Source: Prostheceraeus crozeri
Lineage: Eukaryota; Platyhelminthes; Polycladida; Euryleptidae
Direction: 5' to 3'
Length of the DNA stretch: 64,000 nucleotides
NCBI GenBank assembly: GCA_907163375.1
Contig: CAJQUW010009231.1
Location: forward strand, 349,734-413,733
In this document: piece after piece, positions 42,985-54,586 of the stretch
How positions within the stretch are numbered: the stretch's first letter is position 1
Layout: each line of letters starts with the position of its first letter
The notes under the pieces: model-generated
Seen by the model: the letters and a program-made list of their open reading frames with translations, nothing else
Told to the model about the DNA's origin: nothing
The model's database searches: none
Position numbers and translations under genes: made by a program

Positions 42985-44140
42985 AAATTTTAAAAAATTC
43001 GTGATGACATAGCTTGGCGTAAGTTCACATAGATGTTATCAAGTTCTATATGTCTATTGATGGAGTGGTCTGAGGAGTACCAAGCTTCCATGAATTCACG
43101 ACCATATCTATGTTCATATGAGTTGATGGATTTTGCACTGCTCCAATCAAATGCATGGTCTTCTTCAGCGCAATGAGTTGATATTTGTGAATGCTGATCA
43201 ATCCTCCTTACTGCTAGTCGATGTTCATGAACTCTTGTTGAAAGCTGTTTTCCAGTTTGTCCAATGTATTTTTGCTGACAGTTGGAGCAATCAATTTGGT
43301 AAATGACGTTTCTTCGTTCTAAATCAGATTTTAATTTCTTTGGTTTAAAGAGCTGATTTTTTAATATAGTTGTTGGTTTGTGGGTGATCTTTATATCGTG
43401 CTTTTGAAACATACGGCTCAATGTTTCAGAAATACCATTAATATATATATGGTAGTGTGTAATAAGTTTGTTTTCTTTGTTCTTGTTCTTCTATTGTTGT
43501 GGTTTGCTGGACTTCGTTGTTTTGTTTTAATTGTTCTTCCATTTGTGACCAAGTTCTTTCAATGAATTGCTTTGGATAATTGTTATTTTGGAAAAGTTGG
43601 AAAAGAAATTTAATTTCATTGTTTTTATTCTCCTCAGTACTGCAGTGAGTTATTGTTCTCTGAAATAAAGTACGAATACAATTCCTCTTGTGGATGACTG
43701 GGTGATTGCTGTTGAACTTAAGGATTGTTCCTGCATGGGCTTCCTTCCTATGAACACTTGTTTCAGTAGAGCCATCACTATTTCTCTTAACCAAGATGTC
43801 GAGGAATGCCAGTTCTCCATTTCTTTCAACTTCATGAGTAAATTTGATTCCGGGAAAGATTGAATTAAGCGTTAAGAGCATGTCATTCAAGTCGTTTCGT
43901 TTCATGATAAGAAAAGTGTCGACGACGTAGCGCAACCAAAATTTGGGTTGTAACTTGGAAATGGCAATGTTTTCTAACTTTTGCATAACTAATTCAGCAA
44001 GTAAACCTGAAATAGGTGATCCCATAGGCGTACCTTTCTTTTGTTCGAAGAATCGGTTCTTAAATGAAAAGTAAATGTTGAGGCACAGAGATATCAGTTC
44101 TAACAAAACAGTATTAGATAAGGAATGGGGATGAATAGAA
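42985..44140 (-). pseudogene. Penelope-like retroelement copy a: RT end and GIY-YIG
   Basis: Minus strand. The segment 44,106-43,438 has FFEQKKGTPMGSPISGLLAE (RT motif 4/B), then RYVVDTFLIM where YVDD is expected, then FLDILVKR and the thumb with HPVIHKRNCIRTLFQR. The segment 43,421-42,990 has the GIY-YIG nuclease: NVIYQIDCSNCQQKYIGQTG, with HEHRLAVRR. The changed catalytic site (YVVD) and a break in frame between the segments indicate a dead copy. The first half of the RT is missing. PLEs use this RT with a GIY-YIG endonuclease for target-primed insertion. Confidence 0.85.
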
Positions 44141-44145
44141 AGGAA

Positions 44146-44166
44146 TTCATATATATATACTGTATA

Positions 44167-44209
<43 letters not shown>
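44146..44209. repeat. (TA)n tract
   Basis: About 55 bp of almost pure TA beside the broken 5' side of Penelope copy a, and the target of the hAT insertion (its duplication is TATATAAG). Confidence 0.9.
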
Positions 44210-44210
<1 letters not shown>

Positions 44211-44525
44211 CAGGGGCGTCGTGCGCCGCAAAAACTTGAGCAGGCCCATTTTTGTGACATCATTGTTCATAAGTTTATGGGTCCACGCCACACCATTGAC
44301 TTTCACCCGTGACCGTGACCCTTGCTGTCAACCCCCATGCGCCTGTAGGCCTATAAATGTACATATTTTGAATTTTCTATTTCTTGCTATTCTGATTGTT
44401 GAATTCTAATTCATTCATTCGCCTTTTTACACTGTTTAAAGTGATGGCAACAGAGTTAAGATAAACAAGTTTTATATTTCATTATCTCTGAAAAATTACG
44501 TGATACACGTAGACAACACACCGCT

Positions 44526-45595
44526 TTGGAGATATCTGAAACTCAGCTATTTAACAATTCAATCTTCGAAAACACGATTGACAAGGGAAACAATCTACCT
44601 ACTGAGTATTATAAGCTGGTACTCTCACAAAATCTAGTGGTGTGGATCGAAAACAATTCAAAAAAGCAGATGCTGTTGAAAGACATAGGTCTACATGCTG
44701 ACAAAATATCACTGTGTATGCCTAAACAAGGAAGTGGTGTAGTGCATGTGTTTCATATGATCAAGAAAACAATAACGAGGATGAAAAAGCTTGTAAAAAT
44801 GGTGCTGTGAAGTCTAACAATTAGGCATAAAAAGTACAACTGGTTATGAGGAAAATTACACGTCTACAAAAAATGATTCTAAGAAAATCTGTTGGCATGG
44901 CATGGATTCATCAGTCGTCTTTGGATTCAGTCACACAAAAATCGGTAAAACAAATTTCGGTACTATGAAGGCAGTTCCTGCACAAAAAATTAAATTGGTT
45001 GAGGGTAAACTACACGTCAACAAAAAATGATTCTAAGAAAATCTATCGGCATGGTATCATGGATTTCATCAATCGTCTTTGGATTTCATGGCACAAGCAC
45101 AAACTTGGGATAAGCTATGAACTTACATTGTTAGATCTAGCAATAAAAACGAGAATAGGAAATTTCTGTGTTATACACGTACATGTACAAGCAAACGTCA
45201 CACAATTATGTGTATGTATACACCGGTAATACACATGTAGGCCTACCGGTATAGGCCTCTACATGTAAACTGCATGCATTACATTTAAAATGTTTCATAA
45301 AAGCAGCTTGCACACTTGTAATTGTATAGGCCTAATGTTGCTGATATGCTAGGCTGCTAACACTAACTGTAATCAGAATGCTTTCATACATACAATGTAG
45401 AAAAACCGATTTACAACTTGAAGTATAGACTGGTCTTGAAATACACTGTTTGCACGTACATACAATTGGTTTCTTCTTGTATAGGCCTAGTTAATTTTAT
45501 GTCCTAAATCTTAAATCTACGGGTACATGTAGATGGGCATATAGAGACCACAAGTAAAGAGCTGCTTTTATGATAGATTTCGCACAGTGGAAAAG
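44526..45595. other. hAT interior, no supported gene
   Basis: A frame at 44,526-44,810 has no recognised motif. Two similar blocks containing AAAATGATTCTAAGAAAATCT lie at 44,848-44,950 and 45,000-45,110. TAGGCCTA words follow at 45,240-45,490. Confidence 0.5.
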
Positions 45596-47348
45596 CTATT
45601 TGCGACGCTCAGCAAATGATTCCCAGAAGTAGTCCCGGCAAGCGGCCAGTAATAGCTTCTGGGATCGAGCTGCTTCAACTGCAATGACCATCAAGTCATT
45701 TAGACGGTCCTGGTTCAATGTGGTTCCTAAGTTGTTTTTAACAAACTTCAACGCGGAAAAAGAACGCTCACAAGATGATGATGTTACGGGCAAAGTCAGT
45801 ACAAGGCGGTACAACTTGGCTAAAGATGCAAGCATTTTGTGCTGATTGTTATTTACCATGTACAAATATAAGTTGTGCACGTCATTTGGTGCGGTTTGCG
45901 TTGAAGATAAATGGTGTACAAAAAGTTGGTATTCCGCTTTAAGCGTATCTGAACATGGAATATCACGGGGATAAAATGTTGCCAGTGTCAACAAAGAATT
46001 CAAATTCTGAAGTGACGGCGACTCAAGAGCTTGTATTGATTTCAATAGTGGATTTAGTTCAATACTAAATCGTGATTGCAAAGCATTGAGCATGAGATCT
46101 ATGACCTCATAGTAGAATTCAACGCGACATTCCTGTTTAAAATCAAAGCAGGTCTGATTTGCAGAATTTGCATCGATTCTTGAGGACACCTTTCTGCGAC
46201 GGGGAGCAATAACTTCAACGCCAATGCTTGCTGCCATTGATTCGGCTCGATCCCAATATTCATCATATTTCTCTTGATTTCTCTGAGATTGAATTGCAGC
46301 GATCAATGCTTCAACAAGGGATACAGCAGAAGAAATGTCTATCTTGGATGATTGCAAAGATTTTGATGCAATATCACAAAGCTTCAAAATTTCAACGAAC
46401 ACTGTTAGACAGAGACAAAATTTGAAATTCATGCTATTGTGAAGAGAAATTGCATTTCCAGCAGTATCTGAGTCGTACTTTGCATCTGTCGAAATGTCAT
46501 TTAGCGTCCGTGCAACTGCGGTGATATTGTTCGCCAACACAGTGCAATTTTGGGAACGTGAACACCAACGAGTAGTACTCAGTGACGTCAATCTACCTGT
46601 ATGATGCACCGTCTCATCATTGTCATCCTTAGACTGCTCATCTTTTTGAATCTCTTTTAAGAGACCGTGTCGTTTGGTCGATTGTTCAATAAAATCGTAC
46701 AATTTCTGCGCAACACCGAAAAAGTTACGTGCAGTAACGTTGTGCGAACAGGTATCAACAACTACTAAATTCAAGCGATGGGCATAATAATGTACAAAGT
46801 GTGCCTCTGAACAATGTTCCTTCACACGAGCCTGTAATCCACGATATTGCCCCGCCATTGTCGCACACCCATCGTATCTCTGACCACGCAATTTGCTCAT
46901 GCTTAGGTCATATTTATTCAATAATGAGCACAATTGGTTATACAGGCTTTCACCGTCAGCGTGTTCTGCATGTGACATCTAGCAAGGCTTCAATCACGTC
47001 ACCCTCTTCTTTCACAAATCGAATAATCATTGAGAGCTGGTCTTTCTTGCTTGCATCAGGAGTAGTGTCAAGGCATATGGCGAAGTACACAGCATCCTTT
47101 ATTTCCTTGACTATATCTTCGCGAAGAAGTTGAGCACTACTATGGATCATCTCATTCTGAGAGGTTGGTGATGTATAACTAGGCCATGCTTTGGGATTTC
47201 GCTCTGATTTTTCCAGATGTGCTTTCGGTTGTTCATTCCACCTCCCAATCAAGTTTACAATTTCAAAAAATACTCCCCGGTTTGATGAGGTTGGACTTTC
47301 GTCGTGACCTCTGAAAGGCAATCTTAGTCGAGAAATTGTATTTGTCAC
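45596..47348 (-). pseudogene. hAT transposase (ZMYM1-like), frame-broken and missing its N-terminus
   Basis: Minus strand. The first segment (47,348-46,956) has RLPFRGHDES, YTSPTSQNEMI and AVYFAICLDTTPDAS-KKDQLS (first catalytic Asp region), as in zinc-finger MYM-type 1 related transposases. The second (46,978-45,596) has LRGQRYDGCATMAGQYRGLQ (RYDGAS-type motif), HYYAHRLNLVVVD, TTRWCSR (Trp of hAT) and the C-terminal dimerisation region LPVTSSSCERSFSALKFVKN. A single shift of frame near 46,970 separates them. The TTF-type zinc finger that should start the protein is not visible, so the copy looks inactive despite perfect ends. Confidence 0.85.
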
Positions 47349-47446
47349 ATCGAATAAAATGGGGAGAATGTTCTTTCGACTCTCTCTGTCCTTCCATCAT
47401 CCATCCAAGAAAGAGCTATCAAAGAAAGACATTGCGCATTATACAG

Positions 47447-47680
47447 CTACAATATGCAAAAAATCAAAGTGTGAATGTAGATTCAAGAAAAATTTTGCGA
47501 GGACAGGTGTTAGCATTTACGAAAATAATTTCTAAAAAATCACTTTTCGATACCTCAGCTACAATATGCAAAAAATCACAAGTGTGTATATTCAAGAAAA
47601 ATTTTGCGAGGACAGGTGTTAGCATTTACGAAAATAATTTCTAGAAAATCACTTTTCGATACCTCAGCTACATTCCTCTT
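47447..47680. repeat. Tandem duplication of about 117 bp
   Basis: Two nearly identical units containing CTACAATATGCAAAAAATCA, TTGCGAGGACAGGTGTTAGC and TTTCGATACCTCAGCTAC, inside the hAT element. Confidence 0.85.
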
Positions 47681-48910
47681 CAATATGTTAAGTAATCCCT
47701 TCCATTCCCTTGCATGTGCAATGTACATCGCACGTATGTACATGTGTAGAAATGCAAAAGAGACAAAGACTTTGCTTCTGCATTATACTTCATGAAAGAA
47801 CATTGTTGAAATCATAAATTAGATGTTGTCTTCATGATCGGCTTGTATCCAAACATATAGGCCTGCATACAAGTGTAGAAACGAAGTGTCTAAAATTTCG
47901 TGACATACCTTAGCTGTGCATTCAATCCAATTGCAGTTGCAGCATAATGTCGACGAAAATTAGAGTCAAGGTCACAAAATTCACAGGATGCGTTTTACAC
48001 TTGTCAGCACATTTCATAGAAGCGATGTTATTCGTCGTGACTCGTGCAAGAATGTTTTAGATATCTTGGATGATGATTTTCATTGTAACGTTCTTGTAGT
48101 TGCATATGCCCGACATATATGCTCGAACTTGGAGAAATGAATTTTGGTGTTTCGATGAAAAAGGACGGCGGAGATAGATGGAAGAAAGCTCTCGACTTTG
48201 TAAGCTTGCTCACGGTTCTGAGATCAATGCATAAAGTGTATAAACAAAAGTCGGTCTTAAATTTTGTGGAATGAGCTCGGTTAAAATGTATATTGATATG
48301 TTTCGTTCAAGTTGCTAGGAGGAGGAGGATATACATGTAACTTGCACATGGACGACCGACGTAGACAGCTTATTAAGTCTTCAGCAATGATGTTACAAAC
48401 AAGTGGCAGCCGTACAGTCAGAGTCTCTGACTCAGAGACTCGAAATGAGACCGCATTGAAGAGCAGATCGACTTTTGTGACTTCATGCGGCTGCGTGCAG
48501 TCAGATGTCCTTGTCCGTCTAACCGTCACATTGTGCGGAAAATAGCTTCAAGCAAATCCCGAAGCGAGTTTTCATGGTGATGGTGACGCTGTGCAGTTGC
48601 CAGAAATCACGTGATTTCATTCAAAGCAGTCGCTGTGACTCGGCTAGGCAAAGCACCGTGGCTAGGCGCAGTCATCAATGAGAGCAGCAGTTTATTGTAT
48701 GACACTTCATCCGACGACGGTGTGCGGATAGAAATGTACTGAACAGAGAGTTAGTCCTACCGCTTCTGCCGTCGTCAGTTGGGTTAGCTGGTAGGCCAAC
48801 TTTGGGAAAAGTGTAGACAGAAAAAAAAGGACGGCAATTTCTTGTGTTCAAAATCTTGAGCAGGCCAGAGCCTGCTCTGGCCTCAATGGCACGACGCCAC
48901 TGTATATAAG

Positions 48911-50130
48911 TAAAATAAAATCCCAATAGAAGTCAATCAAAAGTAAGGAATTCTCCCCACCGGTTGCGTCTGTTTTACAGACTTTTCAAGGGACTAATGA
49001 ATGTATTTGTATTTTCAAAAAGAAGAAATACATGGACATAGATGAGCGTTTAGACATTATAGATATTAAGAAGAGTTATAGGTAACTACGTGCATAGACA
49101 TATAAGTTTTTCTATCACCGATAGCTTATGGTTGAGTACTTTGGCCTATTGAAAGTACCAGCATTTCTCCAATTTCTGTAATATCGGTACCTTTGATGAG
49201 CGGTTAAATTGACATCGTATTGGAAATTATCACGCTCTTGTTGATAAGGGTAATGTGATGTAGGCCCAGCGTGATGGTAGTCTTCTTCTCTCCAAATGTT
49301 TTCACTTCCATTAATATAGTTGCGTTTATTTCCATTATCATTCTTTTCTTTTCTTGTTAGCCAATTTCGATTCTTTGAAGAATTCTTTTGTGGCAAAAGC
49401 TTATTTTTCGTTTCTATTGATATTAAATGTTTTTCAGAAATGAAGAATTGTTTCTTGTTCTCCCAAATCATAGCACTATGTTCTTCTTCTTTACGAGTTA
49501 ATTCTTCCCATTGATCAAGATGAATTTCAGCTTCTTCTTCGCCATAATATTGATTAAAAGTTCTGCCATCTCTTTGTCAACATTTTCTACCATTTTAGAT
49601 TTTATATCAGCTGTTAATTTCAATCTTTTAATTTCGTATTCACATTTGTTTAAACAAAAATCTTTTCTAAGTTCATTTTGCCTTTCAGTTTCTTGTTCAA
49701 TTGGTTGTTTAAATAATTTTCTAGGGAGTTTTGGAATTGGTTTTTGTAGGGCTGTTTTATAGATTTCAGTCAGTGCATTATTTCTAAGCGCTTCGTAGAA
49801 GCAAAATTTTCGTTGCTGTAACTTTTTGTTGAAATGTATCGTTGGAATTCTTGTTTTCGCTGCTTCCTTGGATAAGCTACAAAGTTCCCCATTTATTCCA
49901 TCTATCCCTTTCTTTATTTCTGTGATTTCAGGTACACATTTCTCTTTTTTGCATTCATCTTTCATACATTCCAAATCTTCGCGCACAGTTTTAAAATGAA
50001 GGTGCACAGATCACCGAATCTGAGTGTTAAGGAATCCACCTTTTGTGTTAAAATTTCAATTTTCTCTTCTAAATTTGATCCATGTACTCCATTCCTAGTA
50101 GATGATTGCCTCCATTGAGTATCCATTTTT
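48911..50130 (-). pseudogene. Penelope-like element, N-terminal coiled region (probable)
   Basis: Minus strand. It starts MDTQWRQSSTRNG at about 50,127, followed by a coiled-coil run (LEEKIEILTQKVDSL, LECMKDECKKEK). A Lys/Glu-rich segment includes KLPRKLFKQPIEQETERQN, then WEELTRKEEEHSAMIWENKKQFF and a YRYYRNWRNAG tail. At least two frame changes occur. It lies on the same strand and just outside the hAT from Penelope copy a, and a hammerhead-like motif follows it. It may be the 5' part of that PLE, although the first half of the RT is absent. The identity rests on position. Confidence 0.4.
48954..48993 (-). ncRNA. Hammerhead-like motif, decayed
   Basis: Minus strand TCCC-TTGAAAA-GTCTG(5)CAGAC-GCAACCGGT-GGGGA. 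Stem I (CCC/GGG) and stem II (GTCTG/CAGAC) are perfect and ACCGGT is kept, but the two core boxes are altered, so catalysis is unlikely. Confidence 0.4.
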
Positions 50131-50147
50131 GAAAAGAAGTATACGAA

Positions 50148-50262
50148 AAAATAGGATGTTCAAAAATGGGCAGTTAATAAGTAAAATATTGTAAAATAAG
50201 TAAAATATCTTCTATTGGGATTCTATTTTACTTATTAACTGACCATTTTTGAACATCCCATT
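50148..50262. repeat. Imperfect hairpin of about 115 bp
   Basis: GGATGTTCAAAAATGG-CAGTTAATAAGTAAAAT is mirrored by ATTTTACTTATTAACTG-CCATTTTTGAACATCC. CTTCTATTGGGATTCTATTT at 50,211-50,230 is also an inverted near-copy of 48,913-48,934. It may be Penelope terminal sequence in opposing orientation. Confidence 0.65.
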
Positions 50263-50276
50263 TTATATATACGTGC

Positions 50277-50300
50277 GTATATATATATATATATATATAT
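50277..50300. repeat. (TA)n tract
   Basis: Short TA run at the tail side of Penelope copy b. Confidence 0.85.
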
Positions 50301-50335
50301 CGAAAGTTATAACACAAGAAAAAAACCATTTAAAC

Positions 50336-50380
50336 CTTGCCGATCGATTTCAGCCACTCTGGGCTTGTCAAGTCAATTAA
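50336..50380 (-). ncRNA. Hammerhead-like motif at the tail of Penelope copy b, decayed
   Basis: Minus strand TTGACAA-GCC(C)AGAGTGGC-TGAAA-TCGATC. Stem II pairs, GAAA is intact and ATCGAT is a self-complementary stem III. The first core box is altered. Confidence 0.35.
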
Positions 50381-51265
50381 CTGATTCTATATTGAACATA
50401 ATTACAAAAATATCACATTCATTTGAAAACAAAGAAATCAAATTGCATTCAATGGGGGATGAAATAAGTTGATAAACATAGATTCTTTAGATTCACGATC
50501 TAAACGATTAGCATCCGGGGACAACTGAAAAAAGGGAATAGCACTGAAGTTCCCACCGCCACAACTTGATATGTGCTTGCTGACCTGTAGGATTGTGTAT
50601 CTGTTATCTTTGATGTGTTGTCGATGTAATGTCATGCGGTGTCAGAAAATGTCTCCTGTTTGTCCGATGTAAAATTTGTTACATCCACCGCATATGAGTT
50701 TGTAGATGACATTGTCAAACTTACAATCCAAGTTTCTTCTGATTTGAAATCAATCAGAATCAGGGGTTTCAAAATCAATTTTGTTACTTTCGATCATTAT
50801 GTTACAGCTTTTACATCTTGGTTCATGGTCACTCCTCTTATTGTCATTCTGTTATTTTGGATCAATATGGACTGAAGTGACTTAGGTTGTTTATACGCCT
50901 TCATAAAAGAGCAATCGCGAAATGTAGGTAAAAGATTCAACATGCTGGAAATAGGACGAATAACCTTATTGTATATATCTGGGTTGCTTTTATTGAATTC
51001 ATGAATAAAAGGGAAAATGTTGTTTTTCATCGGTTTTTGTTCACCAGGCTCAGAAGAATTTGCTTTAGTAATGGCATCATCAATTAAAGAAAGTGGATAA
51101 TTTAGAGATAATAAGCAACGTTTTAGTTCTAAATAACGATTGGTTCTTGTGGTTTCGTCTGACACTATTATTTTGATCCAACGCGCTAAATTATATGGAA
51201 TGTTCTTCAGTACATGAGGAGGATGCGCAGAATGGAATGGGACATACCTCATAGTGTCTGTTTCT

Positions 51266-51268
<3 letters not shown>

Positions 51269-51324
<56 letters not shown>

Positions 51325-51332
51325 TATATAAA
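51269..51332. repeat. (TA)n tract inside Penelope coding sequence
   Basis: About 60 bp of TA lies between ISTDIF and TDTMRYVPF of the RT. Confidence 0.85.
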
Positions 51333-51415
51333 GATATCGGTGCTGATTATGCCGCTATCCATATCTTTAGAAACCATTACACCTAGAAAATTTAAAGAAA
51401 CAGCATTCATCTCAT

Positions 51416-53726
51416 CAGGGCTGTGGAGCCGATGCGTTATCTCATCGGCTCTTGCTCCAGGACACTGATGTGAAAGGCTCCGGCTCCGGCTCCGACTTCA
51501 AATTCAGGTTCTATCTATGCTGGTTATCCTGGATCCGTTGAACGGGTTTTTTGGAAAACGGTGTGGCCTTTAGAGGCTTGCTACAATCATCAAATTAGTT
51601 TTCATTAACAAGCAACGACTTAAGTTAATAATAAAAATGATAATGGCCTATTAACATACTTGTCATATATTTTTGCATGAATTGACTAACTCTGAAAGAT
51701 AAAATAAAGTTATAGTCTGGATTGGTTAAATTAGACAAAGATCTCCCGCACTGGCTAAATATAAATTGGCCTAGCCTGCAACCAGTCTACTACGAGGCTA
51801 CATTAAATAAGACCACATGAGTGATGATGATATACCAAATTAGCCGTCACAGGGGGCAAATAGTAGTATAAGCTTTTTGACAAAGCTTGAATATGAAACT
51901 GGATAGCGTATGCCTCTAAATAGCTTATAGGGCCTGTATCTACTCGAACATGGAAAGGGTATAGGCTATATAGCCAAATATACCGTATCAATAAAGATAT
52001 CAATTGCTTTATTGAATATTAATGTGTATATAGACTAGCTTAGGTTGTTATTGTTATTTGTTATTGCCTTTATCCAATAGTCTGTTGATCCATGAACAAT
52101 ATGATCGGTGGGCAGCCCACGACTCATCATCTGTAGAAATTGTAATTTAGATAGTCTCATTGCAGTGTAAGCTAGAAATGTACAATTGAAAATTTTACTT
52201 AAAAAAATAATATCTAATTTAAGACGAGTTTTGTAATTCTATGCAGCATACTTAATAAGTTAAGGCTTAGCTTACATTATGTTAATTTCGTATTTTTCAT
52301 TATGGCGTAAAGTTGCACTAAATAATTCATCAATGATTCATGTACATGTATATTACTATATTCAATTTATGTATAACATATTACCACTATTCCTCTGATG
52401 ATGGTTAGGCTGATGAAACTGAACCCGGAGTATCACACAGCATGTTGCAGGGTGCAATGCATAATAAAAATTTGACTGCGAGCACCGTGCAGAAATCCCA
52501 TCTACTTTGCTAGCTTTCGAATGCGCGTGTGGTTTAATGTCACAGACAATAGAAAAGGGAGGTCAAAAGGCGTCTTTATTGAGAGCGTCTCAGTCTTTTT
52601 TATTGTTTACATATAAGTCAGCATAAAGTGTTGACAGACGGAAAAAATAGTAATGAAAATTCTTGAAATCCATAGGTCTATGACATTTGGGTAAATATTA
52701 TTACACAAGACGGCTCTTGTGCAGTCCTCCCCCCATTTTTTTCTCTGGTCAAAAGATGCAACACCATTGGATGTCCGTTTCAGCATCACCGGTTTGAGTG
52801 AATCATTCCGTGTTGCTGTAAAAATCTACGTTGGTAATTGCGATGTCATAGTCGCAAACTTCGTCAGCAAGTCAACATTGTAATTTGCTTTCGGGTTTTT
52901 TCGCATTGAAATATACCCTTTGAATTTTGAAGTCAAAGGAAATTCATTGTGAATGAGATACCTTTAGAATAATAAGGCGCTACTAGAAGTGGCTGGGTCG
53001 ATTATTGCTATAACCATGCGAGGACTTGTAGTCAGATCATTCGTGTGAGTGTGACGAGTTATCCCTCCAATCAAAATTGATCAAATTGAATAATCGATTG
53101 TTTTGAAAAATGTAGGTGGGGGGACTGCACAAGAGCCTACAATACAATCTAAGGAAATTGGCATTGTCACAGATGCCAGCAGCTTCTGCCAGTAGCCATA
53201 CCGATAGATGGTAACCTACATAGTAAACGTATTAGATTTAAGACATTGCGCAAGAAATGTAGCTATATTATCTTTGCTGACTGAACTAAAAATGTGTACA
53301 TAAATGACTGGCGACTTGTCTCTAGGAATCTACAATCATCTAGTTAGCATGCATATAACAAGTCTTCAAATTAATGGATTTTGGAGAATACGTTGTCACT
53401 AAAAGCTATGGAAATTGGTCTTACGAAACATATGTAATATAAAAATATTACACATGTGTGTAAATATAATAAGCTTACATATAATACAAAAGAAGGCGGC
53501 AACTGCAAAAAAAGATATCGTGGAGGACAGATCATTGGTATACTTAAAAGACATCTTTAGATTTCAAATGATTTAATTTTTTTATGATGCCAATTAATAC
53601 CTTTCAAAATTCTAGATTTATATCAAAGCTCAAACTATCGGAGCCGGAGCCGGAGCCTTTGTTACAAATCGGCTCCGGCTCCGACCAAAACCATCGGCTC
53701 CTTAAAGCTCCGGCTCCACAGCCCTG
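51416..53726. mobile_element. Non-autonomous hAT element, 2.3 kb
   Basis: CAGGGCTGTGGAGCCGATG at 51,416 and CGGCTCCACAGCCCTG ending 53,726, flanked by CATCTCAT (51,408-51,415; 53,727-53,734). Both ends carry GGCTCCGGCTCCGAC runs. The CAGGGCTGTGGAG start is common among animal hATs. The 2 kb interior has no transposase; frames at 51,803-52,003 and 52,607-52,789 have no motif. Removing it rejoins the Penelope RT frame, which supports the borders. Confidence 0.9.
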
Positions 53727-53773
53727 CATCTCATAGGTAAATGTAATTGAGGAATCTAAATTATCGATTATTT

Positions 53774-53776
<3 letters not shown>

Positions 53777-53826
<50 letters not shown>
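53777..53826. repeat. (TA)n tract
   Basis: About 50 bp of TA at the 5'-truncated side of Penelope copy b. Confidence 0.9.
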
Positions 53827-53829
<3 letters not shown>

Positions 53830-53910
53830 CAAAATAGTGAAATCAAAAAATGGAAATTAATACGACAAATAGTAACCCACGCAGAAGGCAAAAAGAAAAA
53901 GCACAATTTT

Positions 53911-53961
53911 GTATCCCAAACCGGTTTCATCTGTGTTCCAGGCTTCTCACGGCAACTGAAT
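53911..53961 (-). ncRNA. Hammerhead-like motif at the tail of Penelope copy c1, decayed
   Basis: Minus strand GTGAGA-AGCCTG(5)CAGATGAAACCGGTTTGG: GAAACCGGT and a CCTG/CAGG-type stem II are recognisable, and the first core box is altered. Confidence 0.35.
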
Positions 53962-53989
53962 TATATTACAAAAATTCTAACTGAAGCAT

Positions 53990-54541
53990 GCAAATTATCA
54001 ACATAACACAATAGATATATGACACTAATCATATGTACTGAAATGGAAAAGGAAATCATAGATTTTTCGGGATGAGCGCAGTGAGATTCTGTGGTACTGG
54101 TGCATGTTACTCGCTTAATATGATTTACATTTAATTTTGGTTTTAAGATATTTATACACATTTTTTCTTTTAGTTCTCTCATGCCTCTGTCACTTCCATT
54201 CGGTAATTTATATATTGGCATAATCCAGAATGGGGGATCTTCATTTTTTGCACATGCAGATATGTGTTTGCTGGCGTGTAAAATGGCATATTTATTTTCT
54301 CTAACCTGCTGTCTATGCACCCTTACTCTAGAACGAAAAATATCTCCTGTTTGCCCCACATAAAGCTCACCACAACCCCCACACTTCATAGCATATATGA
54401 GATCCTTTGTGTTACAATTCATATTTGATCTAATTTCGAAAGATTTCATTTCTCCATTTATCTTATAAAATAAAGTTGTGCCCTCTATTAAACAATTGCA
54501 GCATTCACATCTACTGTCTCCACATTTTGTAACACCGATCA
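53990..54541 (-). pseudogene. Penelope GIY-YIG domain, copy c1
   Basis: Minus strand. It begins LIGVTKCGDSRCECCNC (zinc-like Cys cluster), with DLIYAMKCGGCGELYVGQTG (GIY-YIG), RSRVRVHRQQ and KLPNGSDRGMRELKEKMCIN. The RT is absent. It forms an inverted repeat with copy c2 on its right. The two are nearly identical over about 540 bp. Confidence 0.85.
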
Positions 54542-54586
54542 AATCCTGCGATCTTCCAGAAAATTGTCAATCCTATATTTAATAGT

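Larger units (their letters stand above)
44211..48902 (-). mobile_element. hAT transposon, 4.7 kb, with perfect 8-bp duplication
   Basis: CAGGGGCGTCGTGC at 44,211 and its counterpart GCACGACGCCACTG ending 48,902, both flanked by TATATAAG (44,203-44,210 and 48,903-48,910). It carries a minus-strand transposase (45,596-47,348). Inside are a diverged 150-bp direct duplication (44,848-45,110) and a 117-bp one (47,447-47,680). Confidence 0.9.
50438..53775 (-). pseudogene. Penelope-like retroelement copy b, split by an hAT
   Basis: Minus strand. The RT palm end DNLDSSITFTYEM lies right of the hAT (53,775-53,735). Its continuation NFLGVMVSKDMDSGIISTDIF lies left of it (51,407-51,333), then a (TA)n tract, then TDTMRYVPFHSAHPPHVLKNIPYNLARW (51,260-51,180) and the linker to 50,797. 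The GIY-YIG domain follows (GGCNKFYIGQTGDIF near 50,680, MTLHRQHIKDNRYTILQ) to 50,438. There are several breaks. The TA tract sits where relatives have TDIFYKPTD, an unusual place for a microsatellite expansion. Confidence 0.75.

Noticed and set aside
44526-44810. A 94-residue gene inside the hAT element
   Set aside because: No motif, no promoter, and in the region with direct duplications. Probably fortuitous.
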